Source: Ruegeria atlantica
Lineage (GTDB): Bacteria; Pseudomonadota; Alphaproteobacteria; Rhodobacterales; Rhodobacteraceae
Assembly: GCF_013032505.1 (NCBI RefSeq)
Contig: NZ_WQCG01000003.1
Location: 558,001-622,000, forward strand
Length of the DNA stretch: 64,000 nt
Reading direction: 5' to 3'
The number at the start of each line of letters is the position of its first letter. The stretch's first letter is position 1. Position numbers and translations under genes: made by a program. Below, in pieces: positions 9,040 through 18,252 of the stretch. The notes below the pieces were generated by a model. It was not told the origin of the DNA. It did no database searches and saw only the letters and a program-made list of their open reading frames with translations.

Positions 9040-9198
9040 AGGCCGCCTTACAGTCCCAAGAAAGCGGGCAAAAAGTGCTACGCGGTCATTTAGGAGTTTG
9101 ATCATTCGCACTTGGAAGCGATCTTTTTGTTTGTTTTGTTTTGAATGAATATCGTCAAAGGCCCACTCGCCACGCATATGATGAAGAGCCTGTGTCCG

Positions 9199-9520
9199 CT
9201 ACAGAGCCTTGCGGAAGATCACATTGGCATCCCGAGCGGCCCAGAAGCCGGGGATCTGCCCCTCTTCGTCATAACCGTTTTGGACGTAAAACTTCCGCGT
9301 CAGCACAAAGCCATCCGTATCAGATAAATCAACGGTCAGTATCCGCTGATCTTTGCCTTCAGGGTACTGCACGGCGGCCAGCACCAATTCAGTCCCCCCC
9401 GTTTGCGCTGATGATCAGGACGGACAGCCGACGCTAGCATGTTCCATGTTCCGTCAGCCAATTCCTTCGGAACGGTACAGCAAACCCCAACGGCAGAGCC
9501 ATCAAGGTGGCAGCTCCGCT
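9199..9520 (-). pseudogene. Decayed GNAT acetyltransferase gene
   Basis: The last part reads as a GNAT C-terminus: FYVQNGYDEEGQIPGFW, then DANVIFRKAL, matching the common FYxxxGYEEExRIxDFY...KVxFRKxL pattern. Upstream, in another frame, come DGSAVGVCCTVPKELADGTW and NMLASAVRPDHQRK, the strands and the acetyl-CoA loop region of the same family. The two parts are joined only through a frameshift near 9390, and farther upstream the frame meets stops with no start. The acetyl-CoA loop is also disturbed. The gene is therefore broken, and the 9040-9715 interval holds no intact coding sequence. Confidence 0.65.
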
Positions 9521-9715
9521 ACAACGGCCCGGATTCTCCGGGCAGTGCGAATGCAAGTATTGCAGGCATTTAATCGTCTTCGCCCGCTTGGATGCGGGAC
9601 TTCTTGTGCAGATACAACTCTCGCTAAATTCGAGCAGGCGGGCGATCGATTCAACTTGGCTCAACCCAGGCGGAATGCCATTTGCCCTACGCGTCTAAGC
9701 GACTAGTTTAAAGCA

Positions 9716-10888
9716 ATGGATTCCATAGCCGAACTGACAAACTGGTTGATTTCCGAAGGCCGCCGATCAGGTGATCCAGTGAAAGTGGTGTCACATTTCT
9801 GCTCGTCTTTGATCGAAGCCGGCGTCCCGCTATGGAGGGTCAATATCGGTCAGCGTTTTGCCAATCCACTACTCATCGCCTGGGGTGTGGTTTGGACACC
9901 AGACGGAACCGAAAGCTACGATGTCACACATGAGACGATGTTGACCGACGGCTACGTTGGAAGCTCATTTGAATATATTCTGGAACACAGAAGGCCGCTT
10001 CACAAAAGTCTTCAGCAACTAAACCCAAAGACGGAACATTCTTCATACCTGGAGTTCGCCGAATTGGGCGGTACCGACTATTATGCCACTCTGCTTTACT
10101 ACGGTGACGGTTCACTGCACGGTTGCACCTTTGTTACGCAAACGCCAGAAGGGTTCTCGCCCAAGCATCTGGAACTGATTGAACGTGCACTGCCCGCTCT
10201 GTCTTCGGCTTTGGAACCTGTCACGATGCGCAAATCGTCGAAAGGCCTTCTGCGGACTTACCTTGGCGATGGACCCTCGGACGCTGTTTGGAATGGGCGT
10301 ATCAAACGAGGGGAACGCACCACCCTTGAGGCCGTGGTTATGTTCTCAGATTTGCGTGGTTTTACGGCGTTGTCAGACAGCGCACTGGAAGAGGACGTTT
10401 TTGACGCGCTGAGTGGATATTTCGATCTCGTTGTTCAGTCAGTGGAAGAAAACGGAGGTGATGTTCTAAAATTCATGGGAGACGGTATTCTATCGATCTT
10501 CACCATCCCCACTCAGGCGGATCGCGACGATCGGTGTCGGAAAGCTGCGTATGCCGCGCAAAGTGTTATGACCGGTCTGTCGGCACTAAACCAACGTCGC
10601 GAAGACGCCCAGAAGCCAGCTCTGGATGTTGGCATCGGAATTAACGTGGGGCAAGTAAGCTATGGCAACATCGGCAGCCCCGGCAGGCTGGATTTCACTG
10701 TTCTCGGTGGCGCGGTGAACGTCGCTAGCCGCATTGAGGGTCTGACCAAATCGATTGGCCGCAGGGTGCTGGCGACGTCGGCCGTTGCTGGCGCTTCAGC
10801 TGATCTGTTCTCTCCTTGCGGGAACTACGAAGTTCGTGGCATTGCCCATCCAATTGAGCTGTTCTCTCTTGTCGAGCAGTCGGCCTGA
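9716..10888 (+). CDS. Class III adenylate cyclase
   Basis: This 390-residue soluble cyclase makes cAMP from ATP. The N-terminal 180 residues are a sensor-like domain of the type common in rhizobial and Roseobacter cyclases (identity uncertain). The catalytic domain runs from about 200 to 375. Metal-binding aspartates are D212 (MFSDLRGFT) and D256 (KFMGDGIL). K252 and D326 (RLDFTVLG) are the adenine-specifying pair, and N335/R339 (AVNVASRIE) are the transition-state residues. All are intact, so it should be active. It stands alone between the acetyltransferase remnant and the RraA-like gene, so its stimulus and target are not evident. Confidence 0.9.
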   Translation: MDSIAELTNWLISEGRRSGDPVKVVSHFCSSLIEAGVPLWRVNIGQRFANPLLIAWGVVWTPDGTESYDVTHETMLTDGYVGSSFEYILEHRRPLHKSLQQLNPKTEHSSYLEFAELGGTDYYATLLYYGDGSLHGCTFVTQTPEGFSPKHLELIERALPALSSALEPVTMRKSSKGLLRTYLGDGPSDAVWNGRIKRGERTTLEAVVMFSDLRGFTALSDSALEEDVFDALSGYFDLVVQSVEENGGDVLKFMGDGILSIFTIPTQADRDDRCRKAAYAAQSVMTGLSALNQRREDAQKPALDVGIGINVGQVSYGNIGSPGRLDFTVLGGAVNVASRIEGLTKSIGRRVLATSAVAGASADLFSPCGNYEVRGIAHPIELFSLVEQSA

Positions 10889-11183
10889 GGCGCAGTCAAA
10901 CCAGCACTTTGAACGCATCGGTCTGGACACGGTTGAACAAACACAATTGGTCGACCAGACCGGTGAAACCCGGCAGCATTTCGGCCCTCAGGTTCTGGAA
11001 GCCAACGCCGCGATAACCGGTCAGGGTGTCGCCATGCTGACGCCCGCCTTCTTCCGGGATGAGTTGGCAACCGGGTGAATTAGAGCTCGGCAAGAAAACC
11101 GGACTACTTCTCAGCAGAAACCAGCAATGGTTTAAGAGTTTTTTGCCTGCCCAACCGGTATGCGGAACGTCTGCCCCCTATTG
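10889..11183. other. Intergenic region, convergent genes
   Basis: It lies between the converging cyclase and RraA-like genes. A minus-strand frame at 10896-11093 (65 codons, ending LFNRVQTDAFKVLV) looks protein-like but has no ribosome site and no recognised family. It may be another gene fragment. No clear terminator hairpin was found. Confidence 0.35.
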
Positions 11184-11879
11184 TCAGACCCTGGCTTTTT
11201 CAAACGCCGCCCAAGCGGTTTCGAAAGCTTCAAAATCAAATTCTGGCTGGCGGGCGGCATCCAGGACGATGCGCTCTGTCACCAAAAGCTTTTGGATCGC
11301 GGATTCCAACTGGCTGACGACATCCCCCGGCACGACCAGCGCACCATGGCGGTCGGCGTGAACCAATTCGCCTGGATTGACCGTCAGGCCAAAAACTGAA
11401 ACCGGTGTATCAATCTCGCGGACATGGACAAAACCGTGGCTTGGCCCGACGGATCCCGCAACAACGGGGAACCCTTCGGGTAAGTCCCCGAGGTCGCGCA
11501 TCACACCATTGGTTACTACGCCGGAAATGCCGAACCCCTTGTGGACCGAGGTATTGATCTCTCCCCAATAGGCTCCGATGCAATCAGGATAGTCCACATC
11601 CTCGATCACTGCGACGCAAGGATTGGGCGCTTCGGCCATATATTTGTAATAGGCCATACGCCGGGATTTGATGACATCGGGCGGTTCGGTCGGTGGGTTG
11701 ACTGCCGCGATCTTTGCCGTGCGGGCGTAACCGACGATAGCGGGTTCTTCCGGCGCGGAACACAGCATGGTGCCGCGCGTAAATTCGTCAAACCCGCGCT
11801 TGCCCTGCGCCACTTCGATGGCATTGCAGACGGTTGGTGTGTCGACCTTGCGAAGCAAGGCTAAAAGGGATGGCGTCAT
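11184..11879 (-). CDS. RraA-like / HMG aldolase-family protein
   Basis: This 231-residue protein belongs to the RraA-like family, which includes 4-hydroxy-4-methyl-2-oxoglutarate/oxaloacetate aldolases. The family pattern is seen at GEINTSVHKGFGISGVVTNG and the following R128-D129, which bind substrate and divalent metal in the aldolases. It also has the usual C-terminal GELVHADRHGALVVP segment. Its start overlaps the alpha/beta hydrolase stop in ATGA, placing it last in the long minus-strand catabolic operon. A lyase or decarboxylase step on a 2-oxo dicarboxylate late in the pathway is a reasonable inference. Confidence 0.82.
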   Translation of the reverse strand: MTPSLLALLRKVDTPTVCNAIEVAQGKRGFDEFTRGTMLCSAPEEPAIVGYARTAKIAAVNPPTEPPDVIKSRRMAYYKYMAEAPNPCVAVIEDVDYPDCIGAYWGEINTSVHKGFGISGVVTNGVMRDLGDLPEGFPVVAGSVGPSHGFVHVREIDTPVSVFGLTVNPGELVHADRHGALVVPGDVVSQLESAIQKLLVTERIVLDAARQPEFDFEAFETAWAAFEKARV

Positions 11880-12571
11880 GTGTCCTCCAACCAGCGGGTC
11901 AACGCCGCTGTGGTTTTCCGGGGTTGTTCCAATGTGGGCAGATGCCCAGCGCCCTCTACGATCTCAAGCGCGCTGTACGACAGTAGTTCATGCATCATCT
12001 GGTGACGTTCCACGGGGCACAGCCTGTCTTCTTGCCCACACAGAACCAGAGCCTTTCCGGTATATGCTTTCAGGGTCATGGTCTGGTCTGGACGGTCCAT
12101 CAGCGCCTGCGATTGGCGCAAGAAAACATCTGGGCCCAAATCGGTGGCCATTGCCATGCACAGATCCAGGATAGCCCCTTGATTAGGCCCGTCTGCCAGA
12201 TAACTGGGCTTCATCTCGTCCCGCATCACCGACCTCAACCTGCCGTCGCGAACGGCAGCCATCTGGGGTATACGACGGGCTTTAACCTCTGACTTTTCAG
12301 CCAGTGGGTTTGTGTCGATCAAAGCCAGACGCGAGACGCGTTCAGGGGCCCGCCGCAATACGTCCATTGCCACGATACCCCCCATCGACAACCCGGCCAG
12401 GGCAAATTCAGGCGGCGCATTTTGCAGGATGTCATCCGCCATGGCTTGCACGCTGTCATGTCGGGACAACGGGAAAGTCATCACAGGTAACCGACCTGAC
12501 AGAGCGTTAATCTGCGGGCCAAAGAGGCGGGCATCGCACATCATGCCCGGTAACAAGATCAAGGGTGTCAT
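11876..12571 (-). CDS. Alpha/beta-fold hydrolase
   Basis: This 231-residue hydrolase has the catalytic triad by position: nucleophile S62 in GLSMGG, acid D182 in GQEDRLCP and H210 in GAGHLPTLE. The oxyanion segment is LLPGMMCDA. The length is compact for the family. It overlaps both neighbours by four bases (ATGA junctions), so it is tightly coupled to the MetE-like and RraA-like genes. Likely an esterase or C-C/lactone hydrolase in the same pathway; the substrate is not visible. Confidence 0.86.
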   Translation of the reverse strand: MTPLILLPGMMCDARLFGPQINALSGRLPVMTFPLSRHDSVQAMADDILQNAPPEFALAGLSMGGIVAMDVLRRAPERVSRLALIDTNPLAEKSEVKARRIPQMAAVRDGRLRSVMRDEMKPSYLADGPNQGAILDLCMAMATDLGPDVFLRQSQALMDRPDQTMTLKAYTGKALVLCGQEDRLCPVERHQMMHELLSYSALEIVEGAGHLPTLEQPRKTTAALTRWLEDT

Positions 12572-13692
12572 TCCGAGGCCAGCTTTGCCCCTTCGGACAG
12601 CGCCGCCAACTTGGCATAGGCAATCTGAGGATCAACCGCCCCAAAGCCCGCAAAGGTTCCAAAGCCGCAATCGCTGCCCGCGATCACCCGGTCCGCGCCG
12701 ACGATCCCCGTAAAACGCTCGATCCTTTGGGCCACGAGTTCGGGATGCTCGACGAAATTGGTGGTTGTATCGACTACGCCGGGGACCAATACCTTGTCAT
12801 CGGGGATCTCAGATTTGCGGTCGCGGAACACGGTCCATTCATGGGCATGGCGCGGGTTAGACGTCTCGAACAAGACATAGCGCGACTTGGTTGCCATCAG
12901 GGTGCTGAACACCTTGTCCATAGCGATATCGCAACAATGCGGACCTTCGTAGTTGCCCCAGCAGATGTGCACCCGCACGCGATCCTGTGGAACATTTTGA
13001 AGTGCATGGTTCAGGGCTTCGACATGCATGTTGGCAATCTTGACGAACTCGTCATCCGAGAGGTCGGTAAACAGCATATGGCGCGATAAGGCCAGATCGG
13101 GGCAATCCAGTTGCAGATCCAAGCCAGCGGCCACGATGGTTTCGTATTCCTCTTTCATGGCGTCGGCCAGCGCCGCCAGATATGCCTCGCGCGTGGGATA
13201 GTAATCGTTTTGTAAGAACAGAGAAATCACACCCGGCGAGGCAGCATTCATAAAACCGCGTTCGGCACCATGCAGCGCCATAGCCGCCTTGAGGTTGGCG
13301 ATATCCTTTTCCAATTCCCCCTGCCCTTTTGAGCGCACTTCGCCGGTACACATCGGTCGTGCGTATTGGGGCGTGCCACCATCATTTGCCAGGCGTTGCA
13401 GAAAACTTGGAAACATCTTCAGATCTGCAGGTGCATTGCGCGGACTGTCGCCGGAAAAACCGGTGTATCGATCCTTGACGTATGTAGCGTAAGAGATCTT
13501 GGACGTCTCGCCATCGCTGACAATATCAACCCCGGCTTCGACCTGCTTGCGTACAGTTTCAGACACCGCATCAGCCATGCAGGCATCAAACGCGTCCGCT
13601 TCGTAAGGCTCACCGTTTTCTCGGGCGAATATGAAATCCACAACGTCCTGTGTTCGGGGCAGAGACCCAACATGTGAGGTTTTGACGGTCAT
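12568..13692 (-). CDS. MetE C-terminal-like zinc methyl/alkyl-transferase family protein
   Basis: This 374-residue protein matches the catalytic half of cobalamin-independent methionine synthase and its stand-alone relatives such as epoxyalkane:coenzyme M transferase. The zinc site is intact: H242 and C244 in VHICWGN, E276 in LFETSN and C342 in GSDCGFGTF. The N-terminus KTSHVGSLPR is the usual opening of stand-alone members. AAGGAGG five bases before the ATG supports the start. It lacks the folate-binding N-terminal half of MetE, so methionine synthesis from methyl-folate is unlikely. With a SAM methyltransferase just upstream, it may activate a thiol or move an alkyl group in the pathway. 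Confidence 0.83.
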   Translation of the reverse strand: MTVKTSHVGSLPRTQDVVDFIFARENGEPYEADAFDACMADAVSETVRKQVEAGVDIVSDGETSKISYATYVKDRYTGFSGDSPRNAPADLKMFPSFLQRLANDGGTPQYARPMCTGEVRSKGQGELEKDIANLKAAMALHGAERGFMNAASPGVISLFLQNDYYPTREAYLAALADAMKEEYETIVAAGLDLQLDCPDLALSRHMLFTDLSDDEFVKIANMHVEALNHALQNVPQDRVRVHICWGNYEGPHCCDIAMDKVFSTLMATKSRYVLFETSNPRHAHEWTVFRDRKSEIPDDKVLVPGVVDTTTNFVEHPELVAQRIERFTGIVGADRVIAGSDCGFGTFAGFGAVDPQIAYAKLAALSEGAKLASE

Positions 13693-13702
13693 AAGCGCCT
13701 CC

Positions 13703-14305
13703 TTACAGTTTTCGTGCCATCAGCACTGTATGGCTTTGCGTTTCGGGGTCTTCGGCCAGAAACCCAGTCAGTTGCAGCCCGTTTTCTTCAAGGCAAACGG
13801 CATAGTCGGCCGGGGACAATGAGGCGTGATAGACAAGCTCTGATCCCACGGTTCCGCTGACCTCACCGGCGCCGGGACCTACGGTCAACATCAGCATTCC
13901 GCCGGTGTTTAAATGGCGTGCCATGCGGGTGATACAGGCCTTTTGCTCATCCGCCGTCAGGTGGAAAAAGCTGTTCCAGGCAATGATACCATTAAATGTC
14001 CGATCCAGCTCAAAATCTCGCATATCGGCGTGCCGCCAATCCCCTTCGGGCCAGCGTTCCAAGGCGATGGCCAGCATGGCCTCGGAAAAATCAACACCGG
14101 TGACATCAAACCCTTCGGCCATGAACCAGCGCGCGATGGGATCGCCTGTGCCACATCCCAGATCCAGCACATGATCACCCGGCTTTAGGCTGGCCGTGAA
14201 GCGCGCCAACCAGCGCGCTTCGAACAGAGCCTTTGAGCGGCGCTTATCGTACTCCGTCGCCTGCCGCTCATAAACGGCTTGAGTGTCGTTTGGGTCTACG
14301 TTCAT
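13703..14305 (-). CDS. Class I SAM-dependent methyltransferase
   Basis: This 200-residue protein has motif I VLDLGCGTGDP (about residues 46-56) and motif II GFDVTGVDFS. An acidic motif follows in GDWRHADMRDFEL, and the later IIAWNSFFHLT matches the family's motif IV strand. Its start overlaps the cupin stop in ATGA, and the MetE-like gene follows after 10 bases. The family is broad, so the methyl acceptor is unknown. Confidence 0.86.
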   Translation of the reverse strand: MNVDPNDTQAVYERQATEYDKRRSKALFEARWLARFTASLKPGDHVLDLGCGTGDPIARWFMAEGFDVTGVDFSEAMLAIALERWPEGDWRHADMRDFELDRTFNGIIAWNSFFHLTADEQKACITRMARHLNTGGMLMLTVGPGAGEVSGTVGSELVYHASLSPADYAVCLEENGLQLTGFLAEDPETQSHTVLMARKL

Positions 14306-15267
14306 CCTGTCCAGGTCGCTCCTGCCGGGTCATCAGTTGCAGTGATCCGGTACAGGCCTGCCTGTCCGGTCATAGATGGCACGACGCTATAGGAATCGCC
14401 GGGCAGCACCAGAGCCGTGTCGCCGTTGGACAAAGTGGCTGCATGATCGTCGATCAAAATATGCCAATGACCACTGGCCGGCATCAGAACTACAGGTTTT
14501 TCTGCCACGACTGGCTCGGTCACAGCGGACCCTCGTCCAAGAAAATCGACCTCGAAGCCGGGTCTATCCTTAATCAAGCCATTCTCACCTATCACCACTG
14601 CAGGTTTGTTGGCCGATAAAGCCATCAGATCCCAATAGCGCGCGACGTATTTTCCGACCACATCTTCAACCGGAACTTCCGGATAATCCTTCAACTGCTC
14701 TTCAGTCAGCAAGGGCATCGGGTGGACATTGTGGGGCAGTTCCTGGCCCTTCTTGCTGTCATAAAGAACGCCATTGTCGCCCAACATCAGACCATGCGCC
14801 TGCGCGTCTTCGATCACTTGCGGAGCCCAGGTCACGCCACCGCCTGCATCGTCACCGCCCAGGATCGACATGATCATGCCGTAGTCCTGACCGACATTTT
14901 CGAAACCGCGGAAGATACCGGTCGGGATGTTGAAGATATCACCCTCCTCGGCAATGAACTCACCCGCCGTGCCGTAACGCCCCCAGAAAAAGCGCCAGCG
15001 ACCTTTGGCAACGAAGAAGACCTCTGCCGTTGTGTGGCTGTGCAATGAGTTCCGACATTTCGGCGGCTGACCGGCAGCACCGATGTTGAAGCCGATCTTA
15101 TCCGTGATGTGCACGTGCTGGTCCGGGGATTCCGAGACGCCGCCGCCGATGATTGTGAAGTTTTCTTTCTGATCGCTGCCCGGTGTGTGAGCGTCGATAA
15201 AGGCGGTTTTGCAGGGTTGAAGCTCACCGTAGCGGACAATGCGGGCAGTGATGGCTGATTTGGTCAT
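14302..15267 (-). CDS. Cupin-domain protein
   Basis: This 321-residue protein has a well-formed cupin barrel around residues 70-150. Metal ligands are likely the histidines in SLHSHTTAEVFFVAKG and the strand ending GDIFNIPTGIFRGFEN. A second, weaker barrel near the C-terminus contains SGHWHILIDDHAATL. No signal peptide is present, so it is cytoplasmic. It heads the block cupin, methyltransferase, MetE-like, hydrolase, RraA-like, whose genes mostly overlap by four bases. Whether it is an enzyme (dioxygenase, isomerase) or a binding protein cannot be decided. Confidence 0.78.
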   Translation of the reverse strand: MTKSAITARIVRYGELQPCKTAFIDAHTPGSDQKENFTIIGGGVSESPDQHVHITDKIGFNIGAAGQPPKCRNSLHSHTTAEVFFVAKGRWRFFWGRYGTAGEFIAEEGDIFNIPTGIFRGFENVGQDYGMIMSILGGDDAGGGVTWAPQVIEDAQAHGLMLGDNGVLYDSKKGQELPHNVHPMPLLTEEQLKDYPEVPVEDVVGKYVARYWDLMALSANKPAVVIGENGLIKDRPGFEVDFLGRGSAVTEPVVAEKPVVLMPASGHWHILIDDHAATLSNGDTALVLPGDSYSVVPSMTGQAGLYRITATDDPAGATWTG

Positions 15268-15458
15268 GACATATGTTCCGTTTTTGTGTTTTCAGAAATG
15301 AAAGTTCGTATGCCAGGACGGCACACGCAGTCATTTCCCAGGCGGGCGCAGGTTCAAACGCTGCGCACGCAGGCTTTGCCGGAACATGTGAAAACGCCGA
15401 CTGGCTCCGGTCTCATGCAGACCACCCGAAAGGATGCGATATGCGACCGGACGTGCCA

Positions 15459-16448
15459 CTATACCTGTCCACCCCGCAACAAGATTTGTTTCCATACCGA
15501 GGTTTCGTCAAACAGAGTATATTCGCGGCGCAATTGCGGTTGGCCTGTGACCAATGCGCCAAACTCCGCGTGGCTGATCCCAAGGACATAGACCTGCGCG
15601 CCAGTTGGTGCCCCGAACGCACCCCAACCGTCATGTTTGCCCCAAAGGCTCCAGCGAATTGCTGCGCGCGGAGGCATCGCCGGGTCGTCGCGCCCGATCT
15701 GGTGCTCAACCTTGAATTCAGCATTCGGAAAACTTGCGCGTAACCCCATCCAGAAGCGATCAACCGGGTCCCAACCATGGCCGGTCACGCCGCCCACGTA
15801 TTCCGACTGCACCGCACGGTCATACTCCGCCTCGATTGCGCCCATATCGGCGTTCATAATCCGGGTAAGGATGTCAGCGTATCGCTGTCCCCATTCATTG
15901 TCGTTGCCACGACCCTTGTAGGGGCCGGGCTGATCAATCTCGGGGGTCAGAGGTTTGACGCAATTTTCCTTTCCACCTTCCCGCGCAATCAGATCGGCAG
16001 CATATTCCTTTGGATCCCACCCCATCTGTCGCACGATGGCACCTTGATCTCGAATGAGCCATTCGTCGTTGATTTGATTATCAATGGCGTGACAGTCGGC
16101 CAAAATCCGATAGCACAGTTTTTTGCCGGTCGGCTTGCCGTAAACGCCTTCGGCCAGATGCGTGGCAGTAGACAGGATGCGGTGAGAGCTGAGCATGCCC
16201 TCTTCCGGTGTACCAGACCAGATCACATCCTCGCCCAGCAATTGCCGATCCGGAAACTCGGCCAGTGTCGCCATAGTCGCACCGATCACATTCTGATTTC
16301 CCAGAACCACCGAACCGGGTGAGCGAACGACGATGTCTTCGCTGTAATAGTCGTGCAGCGTCGCGATGCCCCGGTCTTCCCAAATCTCTTTGGTGATACC
16401 GATGATATAGTCGGGGAAATCCCTGAATTTGGGATCAAAACCTTTCAT
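15459..16448 (-). CDS. Tandem NTF2/SnoaL-like protein
   Basis: From the ATG at 16448 (MKGFDPKFRDF) the protein has 329 residues. AAGGA lies seven bases upstream, and the ATG overlaps the LacI stop as ATGA. Two SnoaL-type cone-barrel domains can be traced, the first around residues 15-145 (DYYSEDIVVRSPGSVV; ILADCHAIDNQINDEWLIRD) and the second around 185-325 (DRFWMGLRASFPNAEFK; PRAAIRWSLWGKHDGWG). It is the most divergent of four such proteins in the locus. SnoaL-fold proteins include cyclases, hydrolases and isomerases, so the reaction is open. About 190 bases without a gene separate it from the cupin. Confidence 0.72.
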   Translation of the reverse strand: MKGFDPKFRDFPDYIIGITKEIWEDRGIATLHDYYSEDIVVRSPGSVVLGNQNVIGATMATLAEFPDRQLLGEDVIWSGTPEEGMLSSHRILSTATHLAEGVYGKPTGKKLCYRILADCHAIDNQINDEWLIRDQGAIVRQMGWDPKEYAADLIAREGGKENCVKPLTPEIDQPGPYKGRGNDNEWGQRYADILTRIMNADMGAIEAEYDRAVQSEYVGGVTGHGWDPVDRFWMGLRASFPNAEFKVEHQIGRDDPAMPPRAAIRWSLWGKHDGWGAFGAPTGAQVYVLGISHAEFGALVTGQPQLRREYTLFDETSVWKQILLRGGQV

Positions 16449-17488
16449 GTATTTGTCCTTTGCGGCTTCCACCCTTTGGGTAACCTTGCAGATGTACGCA
16501 CTATAAGTGGGCCATCAATCGCTACCTTACGAGGCGCAGCGGAGTTTGGGGTGTCGATATGTTCAAATAGTGCGGCAACTGTTTCGGCCACCATAAGGTT
16601 GGCCCGTTGCCGGATCGTCGTCAGATTATAGGCGGGCCATCCTGCGGGCGGTACGTCGTCGTACCCAACGACCGAGATATCTTCGGGTATGCGCAGACCA
16701 AGTTCAAAGCGGACCACATCCATAACAGCGAACGCCATGTGATCATTGGCAACAAAGACCGCATCGGGTCGGTCTTCTGGTGCGACGTCAAACATCCGGC
16801 GCGCGGCGGCTCGTGCATCTTCGGTGTGAAATTGCCCGACTTCGTAGCCAAACAAAGTTTGCCCGGATTCGCCTAGTGAAGCCCTGAATCCAGCCTCTCG
16901 GTCGCGTTGGGTCGATGCGCCTTGCCAGCCTGCAATATACGCAATCCGCTCATGCCCGCCAGCGACCAAAAACTCAGCGACCTTGCGACCGCCTACATAG
17001 TTGTCAGATGTGACCGTCGTAATGCCTTCGATATCCTGACTGCGGTTAAATAGTACCACCGGCACACCGGCCTGTTGACAGCGCATCGCGATATCCGATG
17101 ACATCGGGACAGAGGCCAGGATGACCCCATCCACTTGATAATCAAGAATTTCATCCATCACATCGTCAATGTTCCCTGCCGAACGGGACGCCATGAAGAT
17201 CAGCACGTGATAGCCTTGTTCCTGCAGCGCGTTAGACAGTTTTTCCAGCGCTTCGGGATAGAAATAGTTGTCTAGATAGCCGACCACCAAACCGATGATA
17301 CGGCTTTTGCCCGATACCATCGCGCGCGCCAACACATTGGGGCGATAGCCAAGCTCGGTTGCGGCCTTGCGTACTTTCTCTTCCGTTTTCTTGCTGACCG
17401 ATGCACCGGGCGTGAAGACGCGACTGACCGCGGATTGGCTGACACCGGCAAGTTGCGCGACCTGGAGTGATGTTACTTTCTCGGCCAT
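16445..17488 (-). CDS. LacI-family transcriptional regulator
   Basis: This 347-residue repressor is read from the ATG at 17488 (MAEKVTSLQV), which shares a base with the SDR stop in TGATG. The DNA-binding headpiece is at residues 6-27 (VAQLAGVSQSAVSRVF) with hinge region ELGYRPNVLARAMVSGKS. A periplasmic-binding-type effector domain follows (IIGLVVGYLDNYFYPEAL; the DVVRFELGLRIPEDISVVG segment). It lies within the catabolic operon rather than next to its promoter. The palindromes at 25902-25975, upstream of the first gene, have the form expected for its operators. Confidence 0.92.
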   Translation of the reverse strand: MAEKVTSLQVAQLAGVSQSAVSRVFTPGASVSKKTEEKVRKAATELGYRPNVLARAMVSGKSRIIGLVVGYLDNYFYPEALEKLSNALQEQGYHVLIFMASRSAGNIDDVMDEILDYQVDGVILASVPMSSDIAMRCQQAGVPVVLFNRSQDIEGITTVTSDNYVGGRKVAEFLVAGGHERIAYIAGWQGASTQRDREAGFRASLGESGQTLFGYEVGQFHTEDARAAARRMFDVAPEDRPDAVFVANDHMAFAVMDVVRFELGLRIPEDISVVGYDDVPPAGWPAYNLTTIRQRANLMVAETVAALFEHIDTPNSAAPRKVAIDGPLIVRTSARLPKGWKPQRTNT

Positions 17489-18252
17489 CAGTCCGCCGTC
17501 CAACCTCCATCAATCAGCATTGAGGTGCCCGTGACCAGAGCAGCGGCGTCCGAAGCGAGATAGCGTACCGCACCCATGATGTCCTCGACCTCACCTACGC
17601 GATCCAACTTGATCTTCTCCATGATCCACGCAGAGCGTTCGGGGTTGTCGAATGTGGACTGGGTCAACGGCGTTCGAATGAAGGTCGGGCAGACCGTGTT
17701 GATCCGAATGCCCTGTTTACCCCATTCGATGGCCATGGATTTGACCATACCTTCGAGCCCATGCTTGGTTGCACAGTAAAGCGCCCTGTCGACGCCGCCC
17801 ACATGGCCCATTTGACTGGAGATATGAATTATGGACCCTGACTTGCCAGCATCCATCAAGGCACGCGCAGCGTAGGCGGAAAGGAAGTAGGCGGAACGCA
17901 AGTTGATGCCGGTAACGACATCGAAGTCTTCGGGTGTCGTTTCAATTGCGGGGCTATGACGTGCGATCCCGGCCGAATTCACCACGGCCTCGAAGTTTCG
18001 CGTTTCGAAAAGCTGTTTCAGCTTTCCCAGATCGCCCTGGTCCAGCACAAGCGCTTCAGCTGACCAGCCCTGCCCTTGCAGAGCAGCCACCGTATCATTC
18101 AACCGGTCCTCGCCTCTGGCGGCGCAGACGACGTGCGCGCCTGCTTCGGCCAAAGCCACGGCACAACCCTGCCCGATGCCCGAAGAAGCTCCGGTCACAA
18201 GAGCGGTTTTTCCGCTCAGGGAAAACGAAGGGGTGCGTGGCAGTTCAGTCAT
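17488..18252 (-). CDS. SDR-family dehydrogenase
   Basis: This 254-residue short-chain dehydrogenase has NAD(P) motif TGASSGIG at 20-27 and the NSAG strand at 92-95. Catalytic S146, Y159 and K163 are in HISSQMG and ALYCATKHG. The C-terminus GTSMLIDGGWTAD is standard. It joins the upstream SnoaL gene through a one-base TGATG overlap and the LacI gene in the same way, so all three are translated as one block. It probably oxidises a hydroxyl made or exposed by the neighbouring dehydrogenase or cyclase-like proteins. Confidence 0.9.
   Translation of the reverse strand: MTELPRTPSFSLSGKTALVTGASSGIGQGCAVALAEAGAHVVCAARGEDRLNDTVAALQGQGWSAEALVLDQGDLGKLKQLFETRNFEAVVNSAGIARHSPAIETTPEDFDVVTGINLRSAYFLSAYAARALMDAGKSGSIIHISSQMGHVGGVDRALYCATKHGLEGMVKSMAIEWGKQGIRINTVCPTFIRTPLTQSTFDNPERSAWIMEKIKLDRVGEVEDIMGAVRYLASDAAALVTGTSMLIDGGWTAD

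Noticed and set aside
15273..15743. A plus-strand frame near the cupin start
   Set aside because: Antisense to the SnoaL gene end; cysteine-rich random-looking product with no family.
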